64,000 nt of DNA, from assembly GCF_021347895.1 (NCBI RefSeq), contig NC_067130.1, positions 26,185,817-26,249,816 on the forward strand, written 5' to 3'. The stretch is from Acanthochromis polyacanthus. Its lineage: Eukaryota > Chordata > Actinopteri > Pomacentridae. Shown piece after piece: positions 35,461 to 46,370 of the stretch. Numbering within the stretch: position 1 is the stretch's first letter; every line of letters begins with the position of its first letter. The position numbers and the translations under genes are program-made. The notes under the pieces are model-generated. The model saw nothing but the letters and a program-made list of their open reading frames with translations. It ran no database searches and was not told the DNA's origin.

Positions 35461-36916
35461 TATATAAGCTGCCAAGATTTAGTTCAGAGTCAGTAACCAT
35501 GACACAATATCACAGAATACAGGAGAGGCTCCAGTTTCTTTTGCGAACTGGAAAAGACTGCTTTCCAGTATTTGTTACTTGAATGAGCTGCAACACAGTT
35601 TGAAGCTGGAGGTCCTCAGGAAGACTGTAAAGCTACACAAGCTTATATTTATAATAACATATATGAGTGTTTTCATTAATGTTGCAGCATGTGTGATGAT
35701 TGTTAGGAATGAGTGATGATTCCAGTGTTGTGATGTTGAATGTAATTTGCTCCCTGAACTCTTTTGCAAAAGAAGATCTTGAACTTGGTGGTCTTAGTAA
35801 GACAGCTTGAATAAATTAAGGTTTACTAACTGAAATGCAAATTTAGTCTGAGAGAATTCAAAAGTCGATGTGTTCACTAGTATTCTTGAAATCTTGAGAT
35901 GAATCATCTCATATTCAAAAACTGGCGAGGAAATATGTGACCTCCTGCCCGAAAAGAAGAGAGTCAAACAGTACTGTCTTGAGGGTGCATTCATTCGTAA
36001 TAAGACACTTAAGAAAAGCAGACTGTTTCATAGTTAAACAAAGCGTAGAGGTTCATGTTGGGTCTGGTTCCATGACAGCCCGGAGACAGACCTGGCTGAT
36101 GGCACTCGAGCTCATCCTTCACTGGGAGGTGTGTGACAGAAGAGAAGGAAAGAAGACAGCCCTCTGAGGCAGGTCTCTCTGCGGCGTTCTTCTAGAAAGG
36201 TCACTTGTGCTTTCAGATAAATAAAACAACACCTGGCTCTTAGAGAAGCTGCCGGCTCCACGCCAATTCCTGCAGAGAGACAGGGGTCCCAGGTGCCAAG
36301 CACAGCAACCACTTTGAGCTGCCTGAGGCTGAACATTACACCCTTTATCCTTAGGATGGGCTCACTGCACGTACACCTGACAACAGCTTTTTTATCCTTT
36401 CTCTAAGTGAAACATACAACAAACAACAACAAGAGAAGTAGATTACCTCAGTGAACCTTGGTGTCTGGCATTAAAACTACAGGCAAAACACATTTAATCA
36501 ATGTAGAATCTGAAAAAAAAACACGTCAGTCAATATATGTGACTCAGAGCATTTAACAGCTTCTTCATAATTGCTGAACATCAAATATTGTTTGCAAATA
36601 CCAGTTTGCACACACAAACTGAGAAAATTGTGTGAGATGTTGAGGAATTAAGGCTTCAGAATGGACACAAAATAGTTGTTGGGATGTGTACACAGCCAAA
36701 TTTCACCCATGGAAAATACAAAATATGATGCTGACCTCCTGAGAGCAACTATCTCGCCGGCAGCAGTTGTTTTATGGCCGATAACATGAACAAAGTCAGT
36801 GGAAGATACATAACATAACTTTTTAAAGTTCAATTTTAAGTATGAAGGAATGTTGTAAACATTTAGTTCTTTGGAGAATGTCTGTTTTGAGTCGCAATGC
36901 ACCCTCCATCGGTGTC

Positions 36917-36958
36917 TCATATATATATATGTATATATTTATATATATACATATATAT
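36917..36958. repeat. TA-rich self-complementary tract
   Basis: Alternating TA with symmetric GTA/TAC interruptions (TATATATGTATATA...TATATACATATATA), able to fold on itself. Confidence 0.85.
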
Positions 36959-37516
36959 GAAGATTTTATATCCACTTGACACTTCTAGACATTTATTATT
37001 GATGCTTCTTAGACAGTTCTCTACCATGGCAAAGTAGCAGCAACTCAACATATACAGCAACAATAAAAAAGTTTCTAAAATTGTAACGGCACATACAAGT
37101 TAACTGATTTTAAACTACATAAGAGAGATGGTTTGTTTAAAGTTTTACAGACCTGAGGCGATGGTTGTAAAACAAATTCTTCTGGTGTGAGACATTATAA
37201 AGCTTGTCCAAAGTGAAGGAGAGAGGGGGAAAAAAAGGGGGAAAGAAAGAAAGGAGGCCTGCTGATAGAAAGCGATCAGACACGTGAATTCAATTCAGCT
37301 GGTCTGTCAACCCCGTCATTGGAGCTGCCAAGCCTGTAGAAGCATCGTTCCATTTTGTGTGCAGTCATTATTCTGGACAAGGCAAAAGCATTCGGGTAAG
37401 AGAAGAAAAAATCAACAGCATGCAAGGCAATGAATGGATAACAAGAAACAAAAACCGATAATAGCAAGCAGAGGGTGACCCAGCAGAATGAATCATGAAG
37501 GACAGTGAGTGTAGGT

Positions 37517-37567
37517 GTGTGTGTGTTTGTGTGGGTGTGTTTGTGTGTGTGTGTGTGCGTGTGTGTG
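37517..37567. repeat. Imperfect (GT)n microsatellite
   Basis: GT units with TTT, GGG and GCG interruptions. Confidence 0.9.
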
Positions 37568-37957
37568 CATAAGGGATTTTGTGTTAGTAAAGGACTGTGT
37601 GCATGTATATGATTAAACCACAAATAATGATTTGTATGTTAATAACTTTCCTCACTAATTTGATGAGGTTGGGTGTTATGAAAAAGCTGGAGGCAATTAA
37701 TTTGATGGTGTAGGTTGAGTCCACTGAAATGAAATAGATTTTTGACCTTCATGGTGTGTAATTTTTGGGTTTAATTCACAGCTATATAATAATTTGGATT
37801 GCTAAAAATAAGCTTGTATTGAAAAAGCAAGGACGGAACTGGACATACTGCACGCACGCACTAACACAAACGCACACACACACATACACACATACTGAGG
37901 CTTAATATTGTTGACACTGAACATTTTTCTTAAGAAATTTCAGGTTGTTCATAATGT

Positions 37958-38099
37958 TATCCATCCATCCATCCATCCATTCTCTATACACCGCTTTATC
38001 CTCACTAGGGTCGTGGGGGGTGCTGGAGCCTACAGTATCCCAGCTGACTCGGGCGAAGGCAGGGGACACCCTGGACAGGTCGCCAGTCTGTCACAGGGC
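37958..38099 (-). mobile_element. V-SINE-type retrotransposon tail, copy A (5'-truncated)
   Basis: On the minus strand it reads CCCTGTGACAGACTGGCGAC, then GATAAAGCGGTGTATAGAGA and a (GGAT)n tail. Both sides carry the 10-bp TSD TTCATAATGT (37948-37957, 38100-38109), proof of target-primed insertion. The tRNA-like 5' end is absent. Assignment to V-SINEs rests on the fuller copy at 46548. Confidence 0.85.
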
Positions 38100-38413
38100 T
38101 TCATAATGTCATGTTTAAAAGAAAGTTCTGTAAATGTGAACATTTTCAGAATGGACTTCATTGCACTAATGCAGCGAGTCCCATCTGACTCCATCCGACA
38201 ACCTCCGACACTCCGGTTGGGACCACTTTGGGTTTTTTTTCGGACATCACCGTTCAAGTCCACGGTCTTCACTGGAGGAGCTTAATTTGTGGTCTGGATT
38301 TTAGGAATTTGCCTCAGCCAGAACCTGTCTTAAGTTACCTCGGTAAGTAATTCAACACAAATTTAGGACTTTATTTGAATTGGGTTTATTCGTCCTTAAA
38401 TAATGATCTATTA
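38100..38413. other. Short unassigned segment
   Basis: No repeat family recognised. The frame at 37908-38285 crosses the SINE border and is therefore not a gene. Confidence 0.5.
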
Positions 38414-39110
38414 TAGTTTTTCTCCATTGATAAGACACTGTTCCTGAAAAATAGCACACATTTCCCAAAACACTGCACCCTATTTTCTTTATTAGGACAC
38501 AGTTCATAAAGCACTGCACACTTGTGTCAAAAGCGCACTTTATGATTAAATTTTGAACTTTGTTTTCAAAATTAGCACACACAAAGCAAAAGTAAGACAC
38601 TGTACTGCTAAATACAAAACATTCTTATCTCACTGTCTTTTCACATGAAGTATAAAAAATTACACAGTCCTCAAAAATGACAAATTAAACACAAATGCAT
38701 GCAGGGGGGGCATTGCAGTGCTTGACTGTACATTACAAAATAAAAATAATGTCAGACAAAAAATACAGCACTGAATTGTAGAACAGTAGAATATGCAAAT
38801 ATTTACACCACGTCTGCATCAGTTCTTCCAGCCTGGTCAGGCCACAGGACCGCATTCACATCACAAGCTGTTTTCTCTGGCCAGGCAATGTGGAAAGAAA
38901 GACCTAGTGTGTCTGATCCAGCCCTGACATGCATCAACAGAAACATCACCACATGCCAACACCATTGATTGCGAGAGATTTTCACAAATGTATGGCTGCT
39001 GCTCATATACCTTCCACCTCCATGTAGAAAATTCTTCTTCAGATTCAGAAAGGGAGAATATGGAGGAAGAAATAGCACAATAACTTAAGGCTTCATAACA
39101 AATCATTCCC
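38414..39110 (-). mobile_element. CAGTTTTTCTC-family transposon, copy 3 (3' half only)
   Basis: The left end TAGTTTTTCTCCATTGAT (one C-to-T change from the family terminus) follows TA at 38412-38413. The next 190 bp match the right end of copy 4 in reverse complement (about 90%). A C-terminal transposase fragment lies inside on the minus strand. The other terminus is missing; sequence becomes unrelated after about 39110. Confidence 0.75.
38803..39100 (-). pseudogene. IS630/Tc1-type transposase C-terminus, two compensating shifts
   Basis: Minus-strand translation gives LFLPPYSPFLN in one frame, then EEFSTWRWKVYEQQPYICEN and ACQGWIRHTRSFFPHCLAREN in a second, then CDVNAVLWPDQAGRTDADVV back in the first, ending at a stop. 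L-P-P-Y-S-P-x-L-N followed by glutamates is the last catalytic motif of IS630/Tc1/mariner enzymes. The C-terminal WIRH...FFPHCLAREN...CDVN block identifies the same family as copies 1 and 2. This is the only copy in the window with part of the catalytic domain. Confidence 0.85.
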
Positions 39111-39229
39111 GAACTGTACTGTAATTTTACAGTAGTGTTTTGGCAACCACAGCTGCCGGTGTTCTACTTAAAAAAAACAACATTTCTTTTTTACAGTACA
39201 TCTTTAATAATACCTAAATCTCAAAAAAT

Positions 39230-39466
39230 TTAAACAATTGACCACTTTTGCATTTTTTCTGGTCTTATTTCACTCCACTTATGTCCCCTGCTGCTTAATG
39301 GGAAAACTGAGATGCAGCTTGCCCTGCCAGTATTTTGAATCATGGCCTGAATGGTGTCAGGGCCATTCTCATACACTTTTGGAGGTTCATTGGTGAGTCT
39401 GGAACCATATTTAGTTTTGATTCTGTTCACAGTTGAGAACGCTGCCTCACAGCTATATGTTTAGCC
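39230..39466 (-). pseudogene. hAT transposase C-terminal dimerisation domain fragment
   Basis: The minus-strand frame contains SCEAAFSTVNRIKTKYGSRL, close to the S-C-E-x-x-F-S-x-x-x-x-I-K-T-x-x-R-x-x-L core of the hAT family dimerisation region, about 20 residues in. The following residues (TNEPPKVYENG) are less conserved. A separate fragment from the BED-finger piece next to it, on the opposite strand. Confidence 0.65.
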
Positions 39467-39504
39467 GAACATAGTACTTAACTACGGTACTTAACTCATG
39501 AGTG

Positions 39505-40323
39505 CTGAATGATGGACGTGCAACAAGTTGAAGTTTCATGCCCGGAGTCACAACAGACAGAGACAGCTACGCAGGCAGCCCAAGAAGAAGCACTTCTACC
39601 GAAAAAAGGGGGGTATGTCTGTGATTTGGTTACATTTTGGGTTCAAGAGTTCCGACACGGAGCAGAAGACGGCCATATGCAAACTATGCTACAAGACTAT
39701 TCCTCCGCCCGATACCAACACAACAAACCTCTTCTATCACCTATAGAAGGTCCACGAAAAAGAATACATAAGAATCCAAAAAAATCCAAGCTAAACCAAG
39801 TTTTGGAACAGCGGGGCAAGTTGCAAAAGGAAAAACTATAGCCAGCTGAAGATAAAGCAGTCTTTCGCACAAGGCACGCCATATGACAAAACATCCCAGC
39901 GCCATAAACAAATCACATGTGCCGTCTCATGTTACATTTGTAAAGGCATGGCTCCCATGTATGTAGCTAACTGTTGTGCATTTTAAAAAAAAAATGCTAA
40001 AAATAGACTTTTTTTGACAATTCAGTGTAAATAACTGTATGATTTTGAAAAAAAATGTGAAGGCTACTGTACCTCTGCCACAGCTGTTTTCATTTGATAC
40101 ATTTATATTACTCCACTAAAATGTATGTTTCTCATTTGTGACAGTTCAGTTATATGTCATTTCAAAATAAAGTTGGAGAAAACTAAGCAATGAAAATGTT
40201 GTCAAACTTTCCAGAGAATAACTGAAAACATACTTTATTGTGGTATATCATGATATATATTGTTATCGTGATATAAAATAATCAATATCGTGATATATGA
40301 TTTTTTCCATGTCACCCAGCACT
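39505..40323 (+). mobile_element. BED-finger hAT remnant with right terminus
   Basis: An N-terminal transposase fragment is followed, after about 450 bp, by a 3' end with repeated ATATCGTGATATA motifs and CACCCAGCACTAG, a terminus typical of a common fish hAT group. The left end is lost or reduced to AGTGCTG at 39500. The bulk of the transposase is deleted. Confidence 0.65.
39528..39790 (+). pseudogene. BED zinc-finger of a hAT transposase
   Basis: Frame with SVIWLHFGFKSSDTEQKTAI, then CKLCYKTIPPPDTNTTNLFY and HL, a stop (39744-39746) and KVHEKEY. The W-x-H-F, C-x2-C and H-L...V-H residues are the BED finger's zinc-binding pattern. The stop sits between the last two zinc ligands. Upstream residues (KKKHFYRKKGG) are basic. 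ZBED1-like hAT origin; not a host gene copy because of the stop and the deleted remainder. Confidence 0.8.
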
Positions 40324-42681
40324 AGTGTACAGTATGGTATGTAGTATGTTACAGTATAGACAGAATGAAGCAGAACAAAGCGCTAAAAGCACACTATTAT
40401 ATGAAAATATAGATGTTTGTACAATATATTGTGAATATTTAGGAACATAGGATGCACTTCATAAAATGCATGAACTTGTCTGATAATAGAGAACAAGAAA
40501 AAAAATAAAGAATATGAACTTTACATTGTAATTCCTGTGTGTGTGTGTGTGTGTGTGTGTGTATTTGTATATAGATATATAGATATATAGAGTGTCCCTG
40601 TGTCCCTAAAGTCTGGACACATGAGAAGATAGGAAGTCTCCTATAATATTGTCGAAAGACTAAATTCATCTCCTGTTCTGTCCAAATATCCGTCCTTCAC
40701 GTCCACTGAGAAGTACCAGTTCAACTCTTTTTTCTTTCGACAAAGCCATACTTAATCTGTGAAGGTAAAAAAATACAGTATATAGTTAACAAGATTTCCA
40801 ATACAAACACAGACAGCGGCTGTAAACAAATACATCTTCAAAAAACAGAATCCTATAATGTTTTGCCCCAGTTTAGTCCAGCAATAAAGGTAATTTCTAC
40901 ACTTCAGATGGTGTGCGCATACATACAGTATGGTAATCAGACATGACAGTTAAGACTAGGAATAATAATAATTTGAGATATCACAATACAATAGTTGTAC
41001 ACAAAAGCTTCTCTGGTAGTGCCGAAGAAAATGCATTTTTTCTTTCCCAGGAGTCAAGCTGTATCTGTGTTTGTGAGAGCCGATGTTGACAATGTCACCA
41101 TAACATAAACACAAACCTCATGACAATGCCACTAATGCTGACTATCTCGGCTGACCTTCAGGTTTTATATTACAGGGGTTGTAAGGGAGGAGAGCCTGTT
41201 TCCTGAACTGTCAAGTGAACAGCACCTGCACTTGTGCTCCATGTGGTTTGTTTTCTTATAGTGTAAACTGCACCGAGTTGTCAGTTTATTGGATGCGCTG
41301 AGCTACATCCAATTCAACTGGCCGACAGTAAATCCCACCTTCGTATGAGCTTATCATATTCATGTTTTTTGTTGACACTGCGCTGGAGTGGTGTTGATTC
41401 AACTGTGTGACTGTTGACCGATATGGCATGGCTTTTAAAAGTCACTTGTAAAAATCACACATGGACGAAGAATAGACAATTTCAATATAGAAACTGATAC
41501 AAGAGCATGAAAGTACTCATGCAGGCCCGACGCCTTGAAGAAACATGTCAACAGCAGGGCACATCTGAGCATAACCATGTTCCAATTATAAAGTGTGATG
41601 TTCTTGTCTTTAGCCAGAAGGAACTTGGACAAATTGATATGCAACAATACACAAACAGAGGTTAAAAAAGCACCAAAATTGCTGGCAAAAGATCAGTCAC
41701 ATGCAAAAACACTGGTGTTGGTGAGTTATGAAATTATAATGTAACAATTGTGACAAATTTGCTCTGTGGGGTTTACAAATGTGCCTGAAAGCCAACGTTT
41801 AATGTGTTCTTTCTATTTATGTATTTAAAACAAATAGAGCAAACATCTGAGCTTGGCAAAAGGAAGGGCTGTAGGTGCCAGTGTTTGCTAGAAACCCAGA
41901 AAGAAAGAAAAAAAATGTTACGGTGTGTTTTGTTATCCTAATTAGTTTCTTTCTCTTCCACAGAAATAGTTCAAACGAAACATACTGGAAACAAATCTAG
42001 TGTTCAAAATTTAGGGCAATACTCCTGGCTGTATTTTGTGCTCTAGATTGGATAGAAAGTCAGCAACAATATCGATTCTAATGCAGTTTTTATGAAATGC
42101 CGAGTACATGTAGATAAGTCAAGCTTCAAACTGGTAATGTTAATAATTCAGTCTTCATGCTAAGATCGACTTGGGACTGATAAGGGATTTCCATAACATG
42201 GCAGTTAGTTTGTTTATCTGCCTTTTTAGAAACTATTTTTAGAAACTCTATCGCCTTTCGACTGAAATACCTTAGAGGTCTTCACTGTTAGCATGTTCAT
42301 ATGGTGCCTTTTTATGTTAAAGACCTATCATGACTGAAACTTTGAGCAAAACTTTGAAACTAAACTATAGTTGTTACAAAAGCAGATTCCAAATTTTAAA
42401 CTTAAGAAACCTGTCAGCTTGTTGGATTTTACTTTTTATATTAGTATTATTCTTGTGTATGTGTGTGGCTGAATTCCTCTAATATTGCAGTATTCTATTC
42501 GATAGCAGTTTTACAGTGTTTGAAAGGAGTCGAGGTGACAAGGTGTGCTCGAGCTGCATTTTGGTGGTTTGAGTTGAGCAAGAGGAACAGATTTCATAGA
42601 TTTGTATATTCCGGAAGAAGCAATGGCATTAATTTATATCTAAGACATCTAAGGGATTATTTTGATGAGGAAAAACATATG
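40324..42681. other. Unique AT-rich sequence, no gene recognised
   Basis: Includes a (GT)n tract (40537-40563) and ATAGATATATAG repeats (40571-40591). No exon or element recognised. Confidence 0.5.
40537..40563. repeat. (GT)n microsatellite
   Basis: About 13 GT units. Confidence 0.95.
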
Positions 42682-42968
42682 CAGTAAGTCCCAAGTTTAT
42701 GACATCCTCAACTTAGAACGTTTGGCGGTTACACCGCCATCTCCCATAAATTTAATAAGAAAGTCTTGTCATTCTGACGTACAGCGTTTGCAACATTAAA
42801 ACAGTTGCAAATATGCTGTCACGCGGCGTTGTATGAAGAAGATGGCTTTGTTTACATTTATCGGTTGTACGCCACATACATCACTTTATGTGAGTTCCAT
42901 CTTACGGCAAAAATAGAGTTACATCACACCATAAGAATGGAATTCCAACATAACTGGAGGACCCCCTG
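42682..42968. mobile_element. Pogo/Tigger-like MITE candidate
   Basis: 287 bp. The left end reads CAGTAAGTCCCAAGTTTATG; the right end, reverse-complemented, reads CAGGGGGTCCTCCAGTTATG. The inner left part (GGCGGTTACACCGCCATCTC, AATTTAATAAGAAAGTCTTG) matches the pattern of small pogo-type elements in vertebrates. The TA site is not clean on the left. No coding content. Confidence 0.5.
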
Positions 42969-43514
42969 TCTATGTAACTTTGATGTACAGAGAAGAGTCT
43001 TTAGGGGTTAAACCAACTTTTAGCAAAAGAAATTTAGAATATTACTTTGGATACTGTTGATTTCAGTTTCTGTTAACATTTGTTTGCATATTTGCTGTTG
43101 CACCATGTAACTAGTTGGGGTTTTGATTGATATCTGAATTAGAATTTTATTTCCTGAGTGTAATACACAGCATTTGATGATTGACAAAAGGAAAAAAGGG
43201 CACAATTTTATCTTTAATTTGTATTTTACTTTACTTAACATATAATAATAGCTGAAGGACACATATTTTTTTGTGTTATTACTTGTCTTCGTGTTGTGTT
43301 TAACAACACTGAAACAGTGTTGGTCAGTTCTTCAGTCCAAGTTATACATTATTGATAGCCATGTTAAAGGGAATGCCATCATTTATCACACCGATGTTAG
43401 ATGATGGTGATTCATGTTCCTTGTCCGTCCTTGACTGTCAAAACACTATTGAATGGCTGGCTATGAAATTCTGAGTCCTGTATTATAAAACCACCAACTC
43501 TCTAGACTCATTAT
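42969..43514. other. Spacer, no gene recognised
   Basis: AT-rich, nothing recognised. Confidence 0.5.
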
Positions 43515-44188
43515 CAGAGGTGGGTAGAGTATCCAAAAATTGTACTCAAGTAAGAGTAATGTTACTTCACAATAATATCACTCAAGTAGAAATAAAAAGT
43601 AGTTATATAAAAAATTACTCAAGTAAGAGTAAAAAAGTATTTGGTGAAAAGTCCCCACCTCCTCCGCCCACTCCCCTGACCCCCCACTGTATGCAGACCT
43701 ACCAGCCTGACATCACGCTTCACTTCGTCCATGTTCGTAGCCATTTTCAGCTTTTCTTCAATGACAAAAGCCGAAGACAGAGATATTCATGCTCATGCTA
43801 TGCTAATGTTGTTGGACTCCAAAGCAAGATAAAAAATTTTTGAAAATGCCCCCGTTGATTTCATTCCATGTCTGCTACACGTGTAGAGTTTGTGCCACTA
43901 TGCCGCTGTGGTCATGTGACTGCAGGGCAACGTCTGGTTAAACGGAGTTACGTGATAATTGTTGCGTCATCTGACTGGTGAAACACAGTCATGTGGTAGA
44001 TGCACTGGGGGCATCGCTCCGGCAAAATACAGCAGTGGTAAATAATAAAGTAACGACTCAAGTGTAGCCCAGTGTAGCGGAGTAAGAGTAGCGTTTCTTC
44101 TTGACAGATCTACTCAAGTGAAAGTAAAAAGTATGGCAGAGTAAAACTACTCTCAGAAGTTCCTTTTTTTTCTCAAAAAGTTACTCAA

Positions 44189-44388
44189 CTCCGCTCCATC
44201 TCCAGACAACTCCGGTCCACCAATACCAACCTTCTGTCCACTCCTAAATCCAACCTGAGAACAATGGGTGACAGAGCATTCAAGACAGCTGCTCCTAAAG
44301 TGTGAAATGCATTACCACCACCCTTGAGGGCCCCACAGTCCCTGGAGTCATTCAAGAAAGGGCTAAAGATGTTCTTATTTAAGTTTTA
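44189..44388 (+). pseudogene. L2-like ORF2 C-terminus
   Basis: The frame reads LRSISRQLRSTNTNLLSTPK, then MGDRAFKTAAPKV, a stop where W is expected (TGA for TGG, 44305-44307), NALPPPLRAPQSLESFKKGL and KMFLFKF before the natural stop. The G-D-R-A-F...A-P-x-x-W-N-x-L-P...S-F-K-x-x-L-K pattern is the usual end of L2-type reverse transcriptases. Confidence 0.85.
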
Positions 44389-44471
44389 ACATGTTTCTGA
44401 TGTTTGTTTCAATGTTTTTGTAGCACTCTGAGATTTTATATGTAAAGTGCATTATAAATTAAAGGTATTAT
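44189..44471 (+). mobile_element. L2-like LINE 3' end (tail resumes at 45589-45599)
   Basis: A C-terminal ORF2 fragment is followed by a short 3' UTR (GTAAAGTGCATTATAAATTA) and an ATT-rich tail that is split by the hAT at 44472 and continues as (ATT)n after it. This tail form is typical of L2/Maui-type LINEs in fish. Inserted into the outer MITE. Confidence 0.8.
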
Positions 44472-44680
44472 CAGGGATGGCTGGTATAAATGGGCTAACA
44501 GGGCTAAGTCCTTCCAGGCCAACACAAAAAAAGATGAGAAAATTATTTTTTAAATAACTTACAACAGATTGTTTTAAGTTTAGGTGAAAACAAAGGTAGC
44601 AGCAGCACCAATCAGTCTAAAGAAAAACATAGAATATCTCTCAATGGGCTTATTTTTTACAGCCCCAGCAGATACCGTCC

Positions 44681-44958
44681 GCTTTCATTCATTTCGTTCG
44701 TGTAAGTGATTGACAGGTGTCATGTCCCGCCCCCGTGATTTACTGATCATTTGGGCTAACTTCAGTCAGCCCACAGGCCACTGACTTTTGACCAATAGCA
44801 GCGAGTTAACACAGCGGTGGCTTTCATTCATTTCATTCTTGTAAGTGATTGACTGGTGTCATGTCCCGCCCCCGTGATTTACTGATCATTTGGGCTAACT
44901 TCGGTGAGTCCACAGGCCTCGACTTTGACCAACAGCAGCGAGTTGATGCAGCGGTGCT
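44681..44958. repeat. 139-bp tandem duplication within hAT copy 2
   Basis: Both units begin with GCTTTCATTCATTTC and share GTGTCATGTCCCGCCCCCGT and GATTTACTGATCATTTGGGC. Copy 1 has a single unit. The units differ by several substitutions, so the duplication is not recent. Confidence 0.9.
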
Positions 44959-45019
44959 GCTATAATTATGCCAGAGTTGGGAAGGAGGGAGAAAAGGTTA
45001 AGCTATGGCGGGCGTTAGC

Positions 45020-45121
45020 ATGAACGAGGTGGATTATTTGCTTTCATGTCCATTTTCCTCAATGTCTATGGAGGAAAAGCTGGAAGTTAAGAGATTGGGA
45101 TCACATCAGCCGTTGATGTGA
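45020..45121 (+). pseudogene. Shortened TTF-finger transposase N-terminus
   Basis: 33 codons: MNEVDYLLSCPFSSMSMEEK then LEVKRLGSHQPLM and stop. It matches the first residues of the frame at 33400. The zinc-finger half is deleted. Confidence 0.8.
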
Positions 45122-45317
45122 GCTTCTTTTCAAATAAGGTAGGCCCATGTTGACCTGTTAAAGGACTGTTACACCTTGTTTTTGCTGAGGTCATCTGTTG
45201 TCATCTGTTGTACTGAAGGCGTGTTTTGCACTACATGTCGCCAAACAGTTGTAATAAGACGGCTGCAGCAGGCTATCGGTGGGCAGTCGTTGCAGTTGGA
45301 GCACGTTTTGTAGTGGG

Positions 45318-45318
<1 letters not shown>

Positions 45319-45367
<49 letters not shown>

Positions 45368-45430
45368 GCGAGAGAGAGAGAGAGAGAGAGAGTGAGAGAG
45401 TGAGTGAGTGAGAGAGTGAGAGAGAGTGTT
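45319..45430. repeat. (GT)n(GA)n compound microsatellite
   Basis: About 20 GT units, then GA units with GTGA interruptions. Homologous to the short tract at 33699-33725. Confidence 0.95.
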
Positions 45431-45644
45431 GATGTAGAGCACTAAAAAAGTATAGTGTACCTGTAATTGCTGTAACTGTGTGTGTCATAGGTGATGTTGC
45501 TTTTGCAGCTGTGTTAACCATTTAATCAGTATTATGCATTTGTTAGCCCACCAAACAAAATTCACCACCAGCCGCCACTGGATATTATTATTATTATTAG
45601 CTAAATGTACCGGAGTAAACGTAACTTGTTACTACCCAACTCTG

Positions 45645-46370
45645 CCCATAATATACCATGATGCTGTAACATTGACCCTGTCCTGTCAAAACAGCATCAG
45701 CGACAGGAAGAGAAACAGAAGAAACAGTAATAGGCATGTCAATGAGGCTATAGTGCTGGCTGGTTCACTTGGGATCCAGCATGCTGTTCCTGAAGACGAC
45801 TTGCAGCCATTTGTAGTAAACAGCAACAGCAGCTTCTAAAGAGACAAATACCCCTTTACGATGATGCATTTGCGACACATGCAAAGGTTTGCATCCCAGC
45901 TGGGGGAAGGCTAACACTAGCACAAGCAGTGTAATTGGAAAGGTTATATTTTAATTTATTTGCTTTGATGGATGCTATACATGGAATGCTTCTTGTACTG
46001 TGCTGTGTTTTCCGAGGAGAAAAATAACTGGGGTTGAAATGATCGTACCACATGGTTTATTAACACATATTGTATCACTGAGGAAGTCCACATCATAAAT
46101 AATGCACCTGAATCTTAACCATATGCAACTTTTGCCACTGCTTTCCAGGGTTCGTGATTTATAGCAAGATCCAGCAGTAGGCCTCAGCGCAGGCTGCAAA
46201 CAGACGCTTTAATATAATAATTCACAGCGAACTTAACAAGGATCTATAATGCAAAGGGACACTGATGGTACCCCAAGGTACAGAGTCAGTGTCTGCGAGT
46301 GCTGCAGGTGTTACAGATTTTCATTCTCTAAACAGCACTTTGTTAGCGTAATAATATTGCATCGCTATTA
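45645..46370. other. Unique sequence, no gene recognised
   Basis: No repeat or exon recognised. The frame at 45534-45839 begins inside the MITE and is not a gene. Confidence 0.5.

Larger units (their letters stand above)
35461..37957. other. Unique sequence with microsatellites, no gene recognised
   Basis: Contains a TA-rich palindromic tract (36917-36958) and a compound GT tract (37517-37567). No exon supported. Confidence 0.5.
44472..45580 (+). mobile_element. TTF-zinc-finger hAT, internally deleted, copy 2
   Basis: Same ends as the copy at 32992 (CAGGGATGGCTGGTATAAAT left, CAGTGGCGGCTGGTGGTGAA right) and the same internal order, about 90% alike. TSD GGTATTAT/GATATTAT (7 of 8) lies within the ATT tail of the L2. 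It differs from copy 1 by a 139-bp tandem duplication and a much longer GT/GA tract. Confidence 0.88.
43515..45644. mobile_element. hAT-like MITE, outer layer of a second nested stack
   Basis: The left end CAGAGGTGGGTAGAGTATCC and right end (reverse complement) CAGAGTTGGGTAGTAACAAG share the CAGAG(G/T)TGGGTAG core. Left flank CTCATTAT and right flank CCCATAAT agree at 6 of 8 bases, a decayed 8-bp TSD. The interior carries repeated ACTCAAGTAAGAGTA-type motifs (43545-43635, 44060-44150). Interrupted at about 44188 by an L2 tail that itself holds a hAT copy; resumes at about 45602. Confidence 0.75.
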
